A stretch of 64,000 nucleotides of DNA from NCBI RefSeq assembly GCF_011390835.1, contig NZ_JAABRQ010000003.1, forward strand, positions 124,001 through 188,000. Direction: 5' to 3'. The stretch comes from Hydrogenophaga sp. Lineage in GTDB: Bacteria; Pseudomonadota; Gammaproteobacteria; Burkholderiales; Burkholderiaceae_C. Below are positions 17,989-27,611 of the stretch, piece by piece. Made by a program: the position numbers and the translations under genes. The notes under the pieces are model-generated. The model worked only from the letters and a program-made list of their open reading frames with translations. It ran no database searches and was not told where the DNA came from. Position 1 is the first letter of the stretch. Each line of letters opens with the position of its first letter.

Positions 17989-19239
17989 ATGAAGTCAGCC
18001 CGCTCCTCCACTGCCGCTTCAAAGACCCGACGCGCCCGGCCACCTCGCATCGCACTCGCCCTGGCCGGCGGCGGTCCGCTGGGTGCCATTTACGAAATCG
18101 GTGCGCTGTGCGCGCTCGAGGACTGCCTCACCGGCGTGAACTTCAACCGGCTCGATCACTACATTGGCGTGTCCGCCGGCGGGTTCATCGCGGCCGGCCT
18201 GGCCAACGGGCTGAGCCCGCGTCGTCTGAGCGACCTCTTCATCGACAACCAGGGACATGACGAACAATTCGACCCAGCCTGGTTGCTCAAACCGGCCTGG
18301 GGCGAGTTTGGCCGGCGGCTGCAGCGCTTGCCAGGGCTGCTGGTCAGCTCCCTCTGGTCCTGGGGCATGCGGGACCAATCGTTCACCCACGCCATGGAGC
18401 GTCTGGGTGCGATCCTGCCCACCGGGGTGCTGGACAACGAAAGCATGCACCGGCACATCGAACAACTGTTCAGCGCGGAAGGCCGCAGCAACGACTTCCG
18501 TCAGCTGCGTGCCCACCTCACGCTGGTGGCCACCGAGCTCGACACCGGCGAGGCCGCTCCTTTTGGTCGGCCAGGCTGGGACCATGTGCCGATCTCGCGC
18601 GCCATCCAGGCCAGTGCGGCGCTGCCCGGCCTGTTCTCGCCAGTGGAGATTGACGGCAAACATTACGTGGACGGCGCGCTGAAAAAAACGCTGCACGCCA
18701 CGCAGGCGCTCGATGAAGGAGTGGACCTGTTGCTGTGCCTGAACCCGCTGGTGCCGTTCCAGGCCAGCCCTGGCCGTTTCGGGGGTAACCGCATTCCCTC
18801 GCTGGTCGAAGGTGGCCTGCCCGCGGTGATGAGCCAGACCTTCCGCTCCATGATCCATTCGCGCCTGGCACTGGGCTTCAAGCACTACGAGCGCGACTAC
18901 CCCAACACCGACATCGTGCTCATCGAGCCCGACCAGCGCGACGCCGAAATGTTCTTCGCCAACACCTTCAGCTACCGGCAGCGCCGTGAGATGGCCGAAC
19001 ACGCTTACCAGCAGACGCGCCAACTGCTGCGCCTGAGACTGGCCACGCTGGGCACGACGCTGGCGGACCATGGCATTGGCATCGACCTCCATGTACTCAA
19101 CGACCGCCAGCGCCACCTGCTGCCACCGCTGAAGCCGAGGCGCCAGCGCCCCGCCAGCGCGGCCATCGACCGACTACACGCCACGCTGGACGAACTGCAG
19201 CAGCGCCTGCCCGCTGGGCAGCCCCAGGTCACTGCATGA
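17989..19239 (+). CDS. Patatin-like phospholipase
   Basis: A 416-residue patatin-domain protein. The oxyanion glycine-rich loop is ALAGGGPLGAIYE, the nucleophile elbow GVSAGG, and the catalytic Asp in the DG/A motif YVDGALKK. The N-terminus is basic (KSARSSTAASKTRRARP) with no signal peptide, so a cytoplasmic lipid- or granule-associated acylhydrolase is likely. Its stop overlaps the start of the next TetR gene (ATGA), so the two are translationally coupled. Position after a phasin suggests a role in storage-lipid or PHA mobilisation, which is inference. Confidence 0.9.
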   Translation: MKSARSSTAASKTRRARPPRIALALAGGGPLGAIYEIGALCALEDCLTGVNFNRLDHYIGVSAGGFIAAGLANGLSPRRLSDLFIDNQGHDEQFDPAWLLKPAWGEFGRRLQRLPGLLVSSLWSWGMRDQSFTHAMERLGAILPTGVLDNESMHRHIEQLFSAEGRSNDFRQLRAHLTLVATELDTGEAAPFGRPGWDHVPISRAIQASAALPGLFSPVEIDGKHYVDGALKKTLHATQALDEGVDLLLCLNPLVPFQASPGRFGGNRIPSLVEGGLPAVMSQTFRSMIHSRLALGFKHYERDYPNTDIVLIEPDQRDAEMFFANTFSYRQRREMAEHAYQQTRQLLRLRLATLGTTLADHGIGIDLHVLNDRQRHLLPPLKPRRQRPASAAIDRLHATLDELQQRLPAGQPQVTA

Positions 19240-19892
19240 CGCGCAAAGCCCCGCGCCGCACCGCCGAGCGCATCCTGGAGGTGACGCTAGAGCTGTTCAA
19301 CCGCTTCGGCGAGCCCAATGTGTCGACCACCCTGATCTCTGCCGAGCTGGGCATCAGCCCCGGCAACCTCTACTACCACTATCCGGCCAAAGACGAGCTG
19401 ATCAACTCGCTTTTTGAACGCTACGAGCGCGCGCTGAACGAGCTTTTGGTTGCGGCCGACGGCGTGCGCAATGTCGAGGACGCCTGGTTTTTCCTGCACT
19501 CGCAGTTCGAGATCGTCTGGCAATACCGCTTCCTCTACCGGGACCTCAACGACCTGCTGTCCAAGAACCGGTTGCTGGAAACCCATTTCCAGGCCGTGCT
19601 CAAGAACAAGACCCGCGCGGTGCGCGCGATGCTGGCGGGCATGAGCCGTGCTGGAGCGGTGGACATCGATGCGCGTGAGGTCGAGCCCACCGCCAACTGC
19701 ATGGTGGTGGTGCTGACCTACTGGCTGAGTTTCGAATACGTGCGCGACCCGCGGCATGCGCTGGAGCCCGAAAACGCAGAAATGGCGCTCATGCGGGGCG
19801 CCCAGCACGTGCTTAACCTGCTGGCGCCCTACCTGGAAGTCGGCCAGCGACAGCACCTGCTGCAGATCACGGGCGCCTACCAGCACGACTGA
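19236..19892 (+). CDS. TetR/AcrR family regulator
   Basis: A 218-residue TetR regulator overlapping the patatin gene by 4 bp. The HTH is ISAELGISPGNLYYHYPAKDELINSLFERYE. The C-terminal part (WFFLHSQFEIVWQYRFLYRDLNDLLSKN...) matches the TetR subgroup that I recall beside patatin and phasin genes in beta-proteobacteria. It probably controls the patatin operon or lipid metabolism. No operator is evident. Confidence 0.88.
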   Translation: MTRKAPRRTAERILEVTLELFNRFGEPNVSTTLISAELGISPGNLYYHYPAKDELINSLFERYERALNELLVAADGVRNVEDAWFFLHSQFEIVWQYRFLYRDLNDLLSKNRLLETHFQAVLKNKTRAVRAMLAGMSRAGAVDIDAREVEPTANCMVVVLTYWLSFEYVRDPRHALEPENAEMALMRGAQHVLNLLAPYLEVGQRQHLLQITGAYQHD

Positions 19893-19898
19893 CCCGCC

Positions 19899-20690
19899 AT
19901 GTCGCCCTCCTACGCGCCATTGCCCTGGGCTCCTTGCCCCTGCCCGCCCGCCGAGCCCTTCACCGCCGAGACTCTCACGGCGCAATGGCAGCGTCTGCAC
20001 ATTGGCGATGCCGAACCTCTGCCGGCTGAGCTTGCGGTGCTGGAGGCCTGGGTGCGGTTTCACAACGGTGACTTCGAAGGTGCTACCCGCGCTGGTCTCG
20101 CCCTGGGCGCGCAGGGCATCACTGTGGCCAACAAGGCCACCTGCATGCACGCGCGCTACGTCGAGCCCAGGGAGCCGCAGCGCCTGGCCTTGTGGCTCGA
20201 AGCCGCCGAACGCGCCCGGGTCCTGCAGCTCAGCGAACCGCAAAACGCGGCCGCATGGTATTGGCAGGGCTATGCGCTGGGTCGCTACAGCCAGGGCATC
20301 AGCGTGGCCAAGGCGCTGGCAAAGGGCCTGGGCAGCCAGGTGCAGCAGGCGCTGCAGGCCACCATCGACCGCGAGCCCCGCCATGCCGATGCACACCTGG
20401 CGCTGGCCAACTTCCACGCCGAGGTGATTGATCAGGTGGGCGAGCTCATTGGCGGCATGACGCATGGCGCGCGCAAGCAGACGGGTCTTGACCTCTACCA
20501 GCGCGCCATGGCGCTCAATCCGGATTCAGCGATCACGCTGGCCGAGGTAGCCAATGGGCTGGTGATGCTGGAGGGGCAGAAGGCGACCGAGCAGGCCGCG
20601 CGCCTGCTCCAGCAAGCCACCGCGTTCCAGCCACGGGACGCGATGGAGCGGCTTTACGTCGAATCCGCTCGCATGGCCCTCGACAGCTGA
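19899..20690 (+). CDS. Tetratricopeptide-like hypothetical protein
   Basis: A 263-residue helical protein starting 6 bp after the TetR gene, thus the likely third gene of the patatin operon. Degenerate TPR units are visible (ERARVLQLSEPQNAAAWYWQGYALGRYSQG, ADAHLALANFHAEVIDQVG, LYQRAMALNPDSAITLAEVANGLV). No enzyme motif and no signal peptide, despite a proline-rich start (PLPWAPCPCPPAEP). Probably a cytoplasmic scaffold. Function is unknown. Confidence 0.75.
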   Translation: MSPSYAPLPWAPCPCPPAEPFTAETLTAQWQRLHIGDAEPLPAELAVLEAWVRFHNGDFEGATRAGLALGAQGITVANKATCMHARYVEPREPQRLALWLEAAERARVLQLSEPQNAAAWYWQGYALGRYSQGISVAKALAKGLGSQVQQALQATIDREPRHADAHLALANFHAEVIDQVGELIGGMTHGARKQTGLDLYQRAMALNPDSAITLAEVANGLVMLEGQKATEQAARLLQQATAFQPRDAMERLYVESARMALDS

Positions 20691-20724
20691 GCGTCTCACC
20701 GACCCCAACTCTTTTGCACAGCCC

Positions 20725-21837
20725 TTAGCCCGGGCTGACCCGCCCGCTCAGGCCGTCCACCGCCTGGAACAGCGACTGCCGCGCCTGCGCCACGACTTGC
20801 ACACGCCACTCGTCAGTGTCCACATAAAACGCGTCCTTCATCTGCTGGCGGATGGCGTCGCGCAGGGCGTCTGGCGCTTCGCGGTGCCCATTCAGCCAGT
20901 GATCGGCGCGCAGGGCCTGCAACACATCGTGAAACGGCAGCGTGCCGTATTCCATGGCGATGCCGGTGTACTCGGCCTGCCGACATTCGTCGAATACCGA
21001 GCACCACATCAGACCGGTGAGCAGGGCCGAGGAAGACGAGCCGTCGTAAATCGAGGTCACCGGCGTCTGGCCGGCACCGCCCCACCAGGCCCGCGATCGG
21101 TCCAGGGCGGCGGGATCGTTGCGGCTGGCAAAAATGCGCTCGCCCAGACCGCTGGGGCCCAGGCCGGTGTGCAGATCGATCCAGCCGATGCGGTGCGCGC
21201 GCTGGCCGTGGGTGCGCAGCACCTGGCGCAGCGTGGTGTTGCTCCAGCTCGGCGCGGTACCGCCAAAAAACAGCCCGTCCGAAAAGGCGTATTGGCCGCC
21301 AGACACCGCGGTCTGGAAGCGGGCCTGGCCATGTTGCGCTATCCAGACCTCAATGGCAGCAGCATTGTCCGGGCCCGGTGGCCATTCGGCAGGCAGCAGC
21401 AGGTCGTGCAGCTCGGCGTAGTCGGCGTTGACCGGCAGTGCCTGGCTGAAGTCCTGGAAGTTGCGGTTCAGGTCCACGTTTTCGTTCGTGACACGGCGCA
21501 GCCAGGAGAACCCATATGGGTTGAGCGCATGGATGTAGAGCACCGCTACGCCCGCAGCCCGGGCGTGCTCGCGCCACTCAGCGTCGTGCGCGGCAAACAC
21601 CTGCACACCGCTGCCGCAAAAACCCTCAGCGCCATGGCAGGCGCTGCTGACGATGAGCAGGCGCTCGGCGTCGGGTGAGCCGTCGAGCGCGACGTCCATC
21701 GCTAGGGTCTCGCCCTCGCGCCCCGGCAGCGGGTGGTTGTGGCTTCGGATGGCCATGCCTGCGACTGCAGCGCCTTCGAGAAAGCACACGCGGGCGCGGG
21801 CATAGCTGCCCGCAAAGGCTTCGCTGGGCTTGATCAT
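20725..21837 (-). CDS. M14-like zinc peptidase, DUF2817 family
   Basis: A 370-residue protein with carboxypeptidase-like zinc features: SSACHGAEGFCGSG (HxxE ligands), NENVDLNRNFQDF (Arg/Asn substrate clamp), GWIDLHTGLGPSGLG (His ligand) and AMEYGT (catalytic Glu candidate). There is no signal peptide. It lies 16 bp downstream of an M20 amidohydrolase on the same strand, suggesting an operon that removes amino acids or acyl groups from small peptides. Substrate unknown. Confidence 0.85.
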   Translation of the reverse strand: MIKPSEAFAGSYARARVCFLEGAAVAGMAIRSHNHPLPGREGETLAMDVALDGSPDAERLLIVSSACHGAEGFCGSGVQVFAAHDAEWREHARAAGVAVLYIHALNPYGFSWLRRVTNENVDLNRNFQDFSQALPVNADYAELHDLLLPAEWPPGPDNAAAIEVWIAQHGQARFQTAVSGGQYAFSDGLFFGGTAPSWSNTTLRQVLRTHGQRAHRIGWIDLHTGLGPSGLGERIFASRNDPAALDRSRAWWGGAGQTPVTSIYDGSSSSALLTGLMWCSVFDECRQAEYTGIAMEYGTLPFHDVLQALRADHWLNGHREAPDALRDAIRQQMKDAFYVDTDEWRVQVVAQARQSLFQAVDGLSGRVSPG

Positions 21838-21853
21838 GGATGGGGCGTCGCCG

Positions 21854-23065
21854 TCAGGCGGTGGCGCGGGGCTCGGCGAACCACTGTTCGGCCAGCCGCA
21901 CCCAGAAAGTTGCGCCCAGCGGGATCAGGTCGTCATTGAAGTCGTAGCTGGGGTTGTGCAGCATGCAAGGGCCGCCGCCGTGCCCCATTTCCCGGTGATC
22001 ACCATCTCCGTTGGCAATGAACGCGTAGCAGCCCGGGCGCTCCTGCAGCATGTAGGCAAAGTCTTCGGCGCCCATGGTCGGCTCCTGATCCACCACCTGC
22101 GCCTCGCCCACGATGTCCACCAGCACGCGCTTAACGAATTGGGTCTCGGCCGCGTGGTTGACGGTGGGCGGGTAATTGCGCTTGAACTGGAACTCGCAGG
22201 TCGCGCCAAACGCCGCACAGGTATGCTGCGCGATCTCGCCCATGCGGCGCTCGATCATGTCCAGCACCTCCAGCGTGAAGGTGCGTACCGTGCCCTGGAT
22301 CTCGCAGACATCGGGCACCACGTTGGTCGCCTCGCCGGTGTGGATCATGGTGACAGAGATCACGCCCGCATCCACCGGCTTCTTGTTGCGCGTGATGATG
22401 GTCTGAAAGGCCTGCACCATCTGGCAGGCCACCGGCACCGGGTCGATACCGTTGTGGGGCAGCGCAGCGTGCGAACCTTTGCCGTGGATAACGATGCGGA
22501 ATTCGTTGCTGGACGCCATCACTGGGCCGCTGCTGGCGGCAAACGTGCCCACCGGCATACCCGGCCAGTTGTGCACGCCAAATACCGCTTCCATCGAAAA
22601 TTTTTCGAACAGCCCGTCCTTGATCATCTCGCGTGCGCCACCGCCGCCCTCTTCGGCGGGCTGGAAGATTAAATAGACCGTGCCATCAAAATTGCGGTGT
22701 TTCGCGAGGTGCTGAGCAGCAGCCAGCAGCATGGCCGTGTGACCGTCATGTCCACAGGCGTGCATCTTGCCGGCATGCTGGCTGGCGTGGGCGAAGGTGT
22801 TGTGCTCCTGCATGGGCAGCGCGTCCATGTCGGCGCGCAGGCCGATGGCCCGGCCGTTCTTGCCGCCATCCCGGCCATGCACGACACCCACCACGCCGGT
22901 GGTGCCCATGCCGCGGTGCATCTCGATGCCCCACTCAGCCAGCTTGCCAGCCACCACATCGGCAGTGCGCACCTCTTGATAGCATAGTTCGGGATGAGCA
23001 TGGATGTCGCGCCGAACGGCGGCTATGCCCGCTGCCTGGGTGAGGATGGAATCGATCAGTTTCAT
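21854..23065 (-). CDS. M20 family amidohydrolase (hippurate hydrolase-like)
   Basis: A 403-residue M20D metallopeptidase. Metal-site motifs are MHACGHDGHTAMLL, FQPAEEGGGGAREMI (catalytic Glu pair) and GAEDFAYML, with a C-terminal His in NPSYDFNDD context. The dimerisation/lid domain lies between. Enzymes of this group hydrolyse N-acyl-amino acids or hippurate-like amides. The ATG at 23065 (MKLIDSILTQAAGIAAVRRDIHAHPEL) gives the standard family start. Likely cotranscribed with the M14-like gene. Confidence 0.9.
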   Translation of the reverse strand: MKLIDSILTQAAGIAAVRRDIHAHPELCYQEVRTADVVAGKLAEWGIEMHRGMGTTGVVGVVHGRDGGKNGRAIGLRADMDALPMQEHNTFAHASQHAGKMHACGHDGHTAMLLAAAQHLAKHRNFDGTVYLIFQPAEEGGGGAREMIKDGLFEKFSMEAVFGVHNWPGMPVGTFAASSGPVMASSNEFRIVIHGKGSHAALPHNGIDPVPVACQMVQAFQTIITRNKKPVDAGVISVTMIHTGEATNVVPDVCEIQGTVRTFTLEVLDMIERRMGEIAQHTCAAFGATCEFQFKRNYPPTVNHAAETQFVKRVLVDIVGEAQVVDQEPTMGAEDFAYMLQERPGCYAFIANGDGDHREMGHGGGPCMLHNPSYDFNDDLIPLGATFWVRLAEQWFAEPRATA

Positions 23066-23170
23066 GACGGCGCTCCCGCGGGGTCGTGGCTCCAGACCCG
23101 TTCAAAACCGTCATGTTACCCACTCGACAGAACCTGCACAGCCCGCGCGGGTGCAACCTGTCGCCCAGGC

Positions 23171-24235
23171 TCACCGTCGCACGCGGCCGCCCTCGGTCAG
23201 CAAGGTGAGCTCGACAAAGCCCGATCCGGTGTTCTTGCGAGGGCCGAATTCGAGGACAAACCCGCCCAGATTCACGTTGCGCATGCCTTGCACCGCAGCC
23301 AGAAAGCCCTCGCGCGCAAGCGTCCGGCCGGCGCGCCGCAGGGTTTCAGTGGAGTTCTTGGCGGCCACACAGCCTTCCATGCCAGAGTAATTAGCTGACC
23401 GCCACGCCGCGTGCCATCGCTCCCAGCTCGTCGCTCAGCGCCTGGGTGCCCACGAGGGACACGTTGTAAAAGTTGCCGGCATAGCCCTTCGCCCGTGCCA
23501 GGCGGATGAAGGTGGCGCAGGCCTTGTAGGCGCCGATCTGAACCATGGCCTCGGACTTGGCGGCCGGAATTCTCTGAATCGCTGGCACCACCTCGTTGGT
23601 GCTGCGCTCCACCTTTCCGGTGGCTGCGGGCGCCAGGTTCAACGGCTTGAGCGCACGCGATCGCCCTCCAGCCCCGCCTTCCGCAGGCGTCGTTCTGGCA
23701 GAACAACGCGATGCGCTTAATGCCGGCCGAGGTAACCTGGCGCACGATGGACGCGGCCTCGTCGAAGTACGAAGCCCCCACATAGAGGGCGTAAGGGTTG
23801 AACGGATCGCGCAAGGTCTCGGTGCCGGTGAACGGCGCGAAGAGAGGCAAGCGGGCCTCGGTGGCCAGCGACAGGGCCGCCAGGCTGGTGGGTGGGTCCA
23901 CGTAACCAAAGAGCGCAAACGCCGCGTCGGTAATGAACTGCCGAGTATTGGCGGCGCAGCGCTCGGCCTCGTAACCGTCGTCCAGCCGCTGCAGCTCCGT
24001 GCGCCGGCCATTGATCCCGCCTTGCGCATTGATCGCCTCGAAGTGCATCTGGGCGCCCAGATGGAATGCAGGCCGAGCTGCGCAGAGCCGCGGGTGAACG
24101 TGCCGACTGGCCAAGCACCACCGCCTTGTCGCTCACGCCCACGATCCGGGCCTGCGCGGACGCCGACTACAGGCCCGCGGCCGAACCCCCACACCAAGCG
24201 CTCAAGCCAGCCAGTACCCGTCGACGTTGCATCAT
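23171..24235 (-). pseudogene. Decayed ABC-type branched-chain amino acid (LivK-like) substrate-binding gene
   Basis: The start (MMQRRRVLAGLSAWCGG at 24235, with AGGAGA upstream) looks intact, but the signal peptide is broken by TAG at ~24167. Reading on in the same frame gives ARIVGVSDKAVVLGQSA. The frame then shifts to LGAQMHFEAINAQGGINGRRTELQRLDDGYEAERCAANTRQFI, shifts again after IALFCQNDACG to LKPLNLAPAATGKVERSTNEVV...GTQALSDELGAMARGVAVS, then stops. The true C-terminus (GMEGCVAAKNSTETLRRAGRTLAREGFLAAVQGMRNVNLGGFVLEFG) is in a third frame. About 30 residues also seem missing before it. One nonsense codon, several frameshifts and a deletion indicate a dead gene, not a sequencing slip. Confidence 0.88.
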
Positions 24236-24327
24236 GGGCTCTCCTGATATCCTGCGTTGAAACCTGTATCGTGCCGCATCAACGGCCGGCCACGGCCTCG
24301 CAAAGGCCAGGACAAACCCTCCACCAC

Positions 24328-26403
24328 ATGATGCCCGATCCGACCTCCGGCAACGAACAGCCGACCAAGCCGACAACGACCACCATCCGAGGCGCCTGCC
24401 CGCACGACTGCCCCGACACCTGCGCCTTGCTGACCACCGTGCAAGACGGCGTGGCTATTCGCGTGCAGGGCAATCCGGATCACCGCCCCACCGATGGCGC
24501 CCTGTGCACCAAGGTCTCGCGCTACACCGAGCGCAGCTACCACTCCGAACGCATTCTGCAGCCGCTAAAGCGCATCGGCCCCAAAGGCAGCGGGCAGTTT
24601 CAACCAGTCACCTGGGACGCGGCACTAGACGAGATCGTGACCCGGCTGCAAACCATCGCCGCACGCGATCCACAGGCCATCCTGCCCTACAGCTACGCCG
24701 GCACCATGGGGCTGGTGCAGGCCGAGGGCATGGCCGCGCGCTTTTTTCACCGGCTCGGGGCCTCGCACCTGGAGCGCACCATCTGCTCGGCCGCGGGTGG
24801 CGAAGGGCTGATGACCACCCTGGGCGCCAAGGTGGGCATGAAGGTGGAACACTTTGCCGAATCGCAGCTGATCCTGATCTGGGGCAGCAACTCCATCGCC
24901 AGCAACCTGCATTTCTGGCGCCTGGCCCAGCAGGCCAAGCGCGACGGTGCTCGCCTGGTCTGCATCGACCCGCGCCGCACCGAAACCGCCGACAAGTGCC
25001 ACGACCACGTCGCCCTGCGACCCGGCACCGACGCCGCCCTGGCGCTGGCGCTGATGCACGAGCTCATCACGCACGACTGGCTCGACCACGACTACATCGA
25101 GCGCCACACCCTGGGCTGGGCCGCGCTGCGCGAGCGCGCGCTGCTGTGGCCGCCCGAGCGCGCCGCCGATGTCTGTGGCGTGCCGGCGCAGCAGATCATC
25201 GACCTGGCGCGCGCCTACGGCACCACCCAGCCCGCCGCGATTCGCCTCAACTACGGCATGCAGCGCGTGCGCGGCGGCGGCAATGCTGCCAGGGCCATCG
25301 CATGCCTGCCGGCGCTGGTGGGCGCCTGGCGCCACCGTGCCGGCGGACTGCTGCTCTCGTCGTCCGGCCATTTCCCCATCGACCGCGCCGCCCTGCACCG
25401 GCCCGACCTGCTGGCTGGCCGCACGCCGCGCATGATCAACATGAGCACCATCGGCGACGACCTGCTGCGCGAAGCCTCGCCCGAGTTTGGACCGAAGATC
25501 AAAGCCCTTATCGTCTACAACAGCAACCCGGTGGCGGTGGCGCCCGACTCAGGGCAGGTGGTGCGGGGCTTTGAGCGGGAAGATCTGTTCACCGTCGTGC
25601 TCGAGCACTTCCAGACCGACACCGCCGACCACGCGGACATCATCCTGCCCGCCACCACTCAGCTGGAACACTGGGACATCCACGCCAGCTACGGCCACAC
25701 CGATGTTCTGCTCAACCGCCCGGCGATCGCACCCCAGGGCCAGGCGCGCAGCAACGCCGCCATCTTCCGCGACTTGGCCGCGCGCATGGGCTTCACCGAG
25801 CCCTGCTTTCAGGATGGCGATGAGGCCCTGTGCCGCATCGCCTTCGGCGATCGAGTCGATTTCCAGACCCTGCTCGATCAGGGCTATGCCACCCTGCCTC
25901 TGCCCGATGCGCCATTTGCCGAAGGCGGGTTCCCCACACCCTCAGGCCACTGCGAGTTCGCAAGTAGCCGGCTCGCCGCGCAGGGGCTGGACCCGCTGCC
26001 CGACCACCTGCCCAACCACGAGCTCGCCGGCAGCCAGAGCGCATATCCGCTGGCCATGATCTCGCCGCCGGCACGCAACTTCCTCAATTCCAGCTTCGTC
26101 AACGTGAAGAGCCTGCGCGACATCGAGGGCGAACCGCTGCTGGAGATGTGCGCGGACGATGCCGCCGCACGCAGCATCCAGAGTGGCGAAGTGGTGCGCG
26201 TGTTCAACAGCCGGGGCGAGCACCGTTGCAAAGCGAAGGTATCGTCCCGTGCCCGCCCCGGCGTGGTCAACGGCCTGGGCATCTGGTGGCGCAAACTAGG
26301 ACTGGACGGTACCAACGTGAACCAGCTCACCAGCCAGCGCCTGACCGATCTGGGGCACGGACCGGTGTTTTACGATTGTCTGGTCGAAGTCGAAAAATTA
26401 TGA
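24328..26403 (+). CDS. Molybdopterin oxidoreductase family protein with N-terminal 4Fe-4S site
   Basis: The tracked 935-residue ORF reads antisense through the pseudogene; ATG 24328 (MMPDPTSGNEQ) gives 691 residues. The cluster site is RGACPHDCPDTC with a fourth Cys in GALCTK. Molybdopterin-binding segments include LILIWGSNSIASNLHFW and ARLVCIDPRRTETADKC. The C-terminal dinucleotide-binding barrel ends with FYDCLVEVEKL. There is no Tat signal, so it is cytoplasmic. These proteins transfer electrons between an unknown substrate and the Mo cofactor, and no partner subunit is adjacent. Its stop overlaps the start of the aminopeptidase gene. Confidence 0.9.
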   Translation: MMPDPTSGNEQPTKPTTTTIRGACPHDCPDTCALLTTVQDGVAIRVQGNPDHRPTDGALCTKVSRYTERSYHSERILQPLKRIGPKGSGQFQPVTWDAALDEIVTRLQTIAARDPQAILPYSYAGTMGLVQAEGMAARFFHRLGASHLERTICSAAGGEGLMTTLGAKVGMKVEHFAESQLILIWGSNSIASNLHFWRLAQQAKRDGARLVCIDPRRTETADKCHDHVALRPGTDAALALALMHELITHDWLDHDYIERHTLGWAALRERALLWPPERAADVCGVPAQQIIDLARAYGTTQPAAIRLNYGMQRVRGGGNAARAIACLPALVGAWRHRAGGLLLSSSGHFPIDRAALHRPDLLAGRTPRMINMSTIGDDLLREASPEFGPKIKALIVYNSNPVAVAPDSGQVVRGFEREDLFTVVLEHFQTDTADHADIILPATTQLEHWDIHASYGHTDVLLNRPAIAPQGQARSNAAIFRDLAARMGFTEPCFQDGDEALCRIAFGDRVDFQTLLDQGYATLPLPDAPFAEGGFPTPSGHCEFASSRLAAQGLDPLPDHLPNHELAGSQSAYPLAMISPPARNFLNSSFVNVKSLRDIEGEPLLEMCADDAAARSIQSGEVVRVFNSRGEHRCKAKVSSRARPGVVNGLGIWWRKLGLDGTNVNQLTSQRLTDLGHGPVFYDCLVEVEKL

Positions 26404-27587
26404 CCCCCCCTGCGCCGCTTCACGTCTCCCCCCCCTGCTGGGGGGAAAGCACTCTTGGCCCCGCGAAGCAGGTTACTCGGCGCGTGCTGAGCATCGCAGC
26501 GGCAGCGATTCTCCTGGTGGGCTGCGCCAGCCCCACGTCTAGCGTTGGCTACTACTGGCAATCGGCCAGCGGCCACCTACACCTGATCCGCGCGGCGCGC
26601 CCGGTGCAAGACTGGCTGCAGGACGATCAGGCTCCGGCCGCGCTTAAGACCAAGCTCGCCGTGTCGCAGCGCATCCGCAGCTTTGCGGTCAGCGAGCTGT
26701 CTCTTCCCGACAATGCCAGCTACCGGCGCTACGCCGACCTCGGCCGCCGGGCCGCGGTCTACAACGTGGTGGCCGCGCCTGCCTTGTCGCTCACGCTTCA
26801 GACCTGGTGCTTCCCGGTGGTGGGCTGCGTGGGTTACCGCGGCTACTTCGACGAAGCCAACGCCAAGACCTTCGCCGACAGCCTAGCCGCCTCGCTCGAA
26901 GTGGCGGTCTACCCTGTGCCGGCCTATTCCACGCTGGGCTGGACCAACTGGATCGGCGGTGACCCGCTGCTCAACACCTTCATCGGCTACCCGGAAGGCG
27001 AACTGGCGCGGCTGGTGTTTCACGAGCTGGCGCACCAGGTGCTGTACGTGAAGGACGACACCCAGTTCAACGAATCGTTTGCCACTGCGGTCGAGCGCCT
27101 GGGCGGCGAACGCTGGCTGGCACGCGAAGCCAGCCCGACCGCCCGCACTGAATACGCGGTGTTCGATGCACGAAGGCGGGAGTTCCAGGCCCTCACCCGT
27201 TCGGTGCGCGAGCAGCTGCAGGAGGTCTATGCGCACAGCGCCTGGAGCGATGCCGAGAAGCTGCAACGCAAGACGATCGTGATGGACGATTTCCGCGCGG
27301 CCTACGCTGCACTCAGGACGAGCTGGGGTGGCTACCCCGGCTTCGACGCCTGGGTGGCGCGGGCCAACAACGCCAGCTTTGGTGCGCAGGCAGCCTACGA
27401 CGATCTTGTACCCGGCTTTCTCGCCCTGTTCGAGCGCGAGGGTCAGGACTTCAACCGGTTTTATGATGCGGTTCGTGCGCTGGGTGAGCAGCCCCGCGAG
27501 CGGCGCACGGCGGCCCTGCAACAACTGGGCAGGCAGACCCGATTGGCCGAACAGACGAGCGCTCCCCCAAGCCCAACACTTCGCTGA
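26400..27587 (+). CDS. Predicted zinc aminopeptidase lipoprotein (COG4324-like)
   Basis: I chose ATG 26400, overlapping the preceding stop (ATGA), which gives 395 residues. The N-terminus carries KQVTRRVLSIAAAAILLVGCAS, a lipoprotein signal with lipobox LVGC. The first 20 codons lie in a copy of the GC-rich repeat, so the true start could be further in (GTG at 26484), though that leaves too little basic n-region. The zinc motif is VFHELAHQVLY with a downstream Glu (NESFATAVE). This matches the family annotated 'predicted aminopeptidase'. It is probably anchored in the cell envelope. Confidence 0.85.
   Translation: MTPPAPLHVSPPCWGESTLGPAKQVTRRVLSIAAAAILLVGCASPTSSVGYYWQSASGHLHLIRAARPVQDWLQDDQAPAALKTKLAVSQRIRSFAVSELSLPDNASYRRYADLGRRAAVYNVVAAPALSLTLQTWCFPVVGCVGYRGYFDEANAKTFADSLAASLEVAVYPVPAYSTLGWTNWIGGDPLLNTFIGYPEGELARLVFHELAHQVLYVKDDTQFNESFATAVERLGGERWLAREASPTARTEYAVFDARRREFQALTRSVREQLQEVYAHSAWSDAEKLQRKTIVMDDFRAAYAALRTSWGGYPGFDAWVARANNASFGAQAAYDDLVPGFLALFEREGQDFNRFYDAVRALGEQPRERRTAALQQLGRQTRLAEQTSAPPSPTLR
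26404..26450 (-). repeat. GC-rich repeat remnant, copy D, inside a gene start
   Basis: CCCCCCTGCGCCGCTTCACG then CCCCCC-tgct-GGGGGG. It resembles the tail module of the intergenic repeat (compare 29976 and 52971) but overlaps the 5' coding end of the aminopeptidase gene. Confidence 0.6.
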
Positions 27588-27611
27588 TCTTCATCCCGAC
27601 ACAGGATATCC

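Noticed and set aside
23596-24327. 5' extension of the molybdopterin oxidoreductase ORF
   Set aside because: It reads antisense through the pseudogene. The family N-terminus with the 4Fe-4S Cys motif starts just after ATG 24328.
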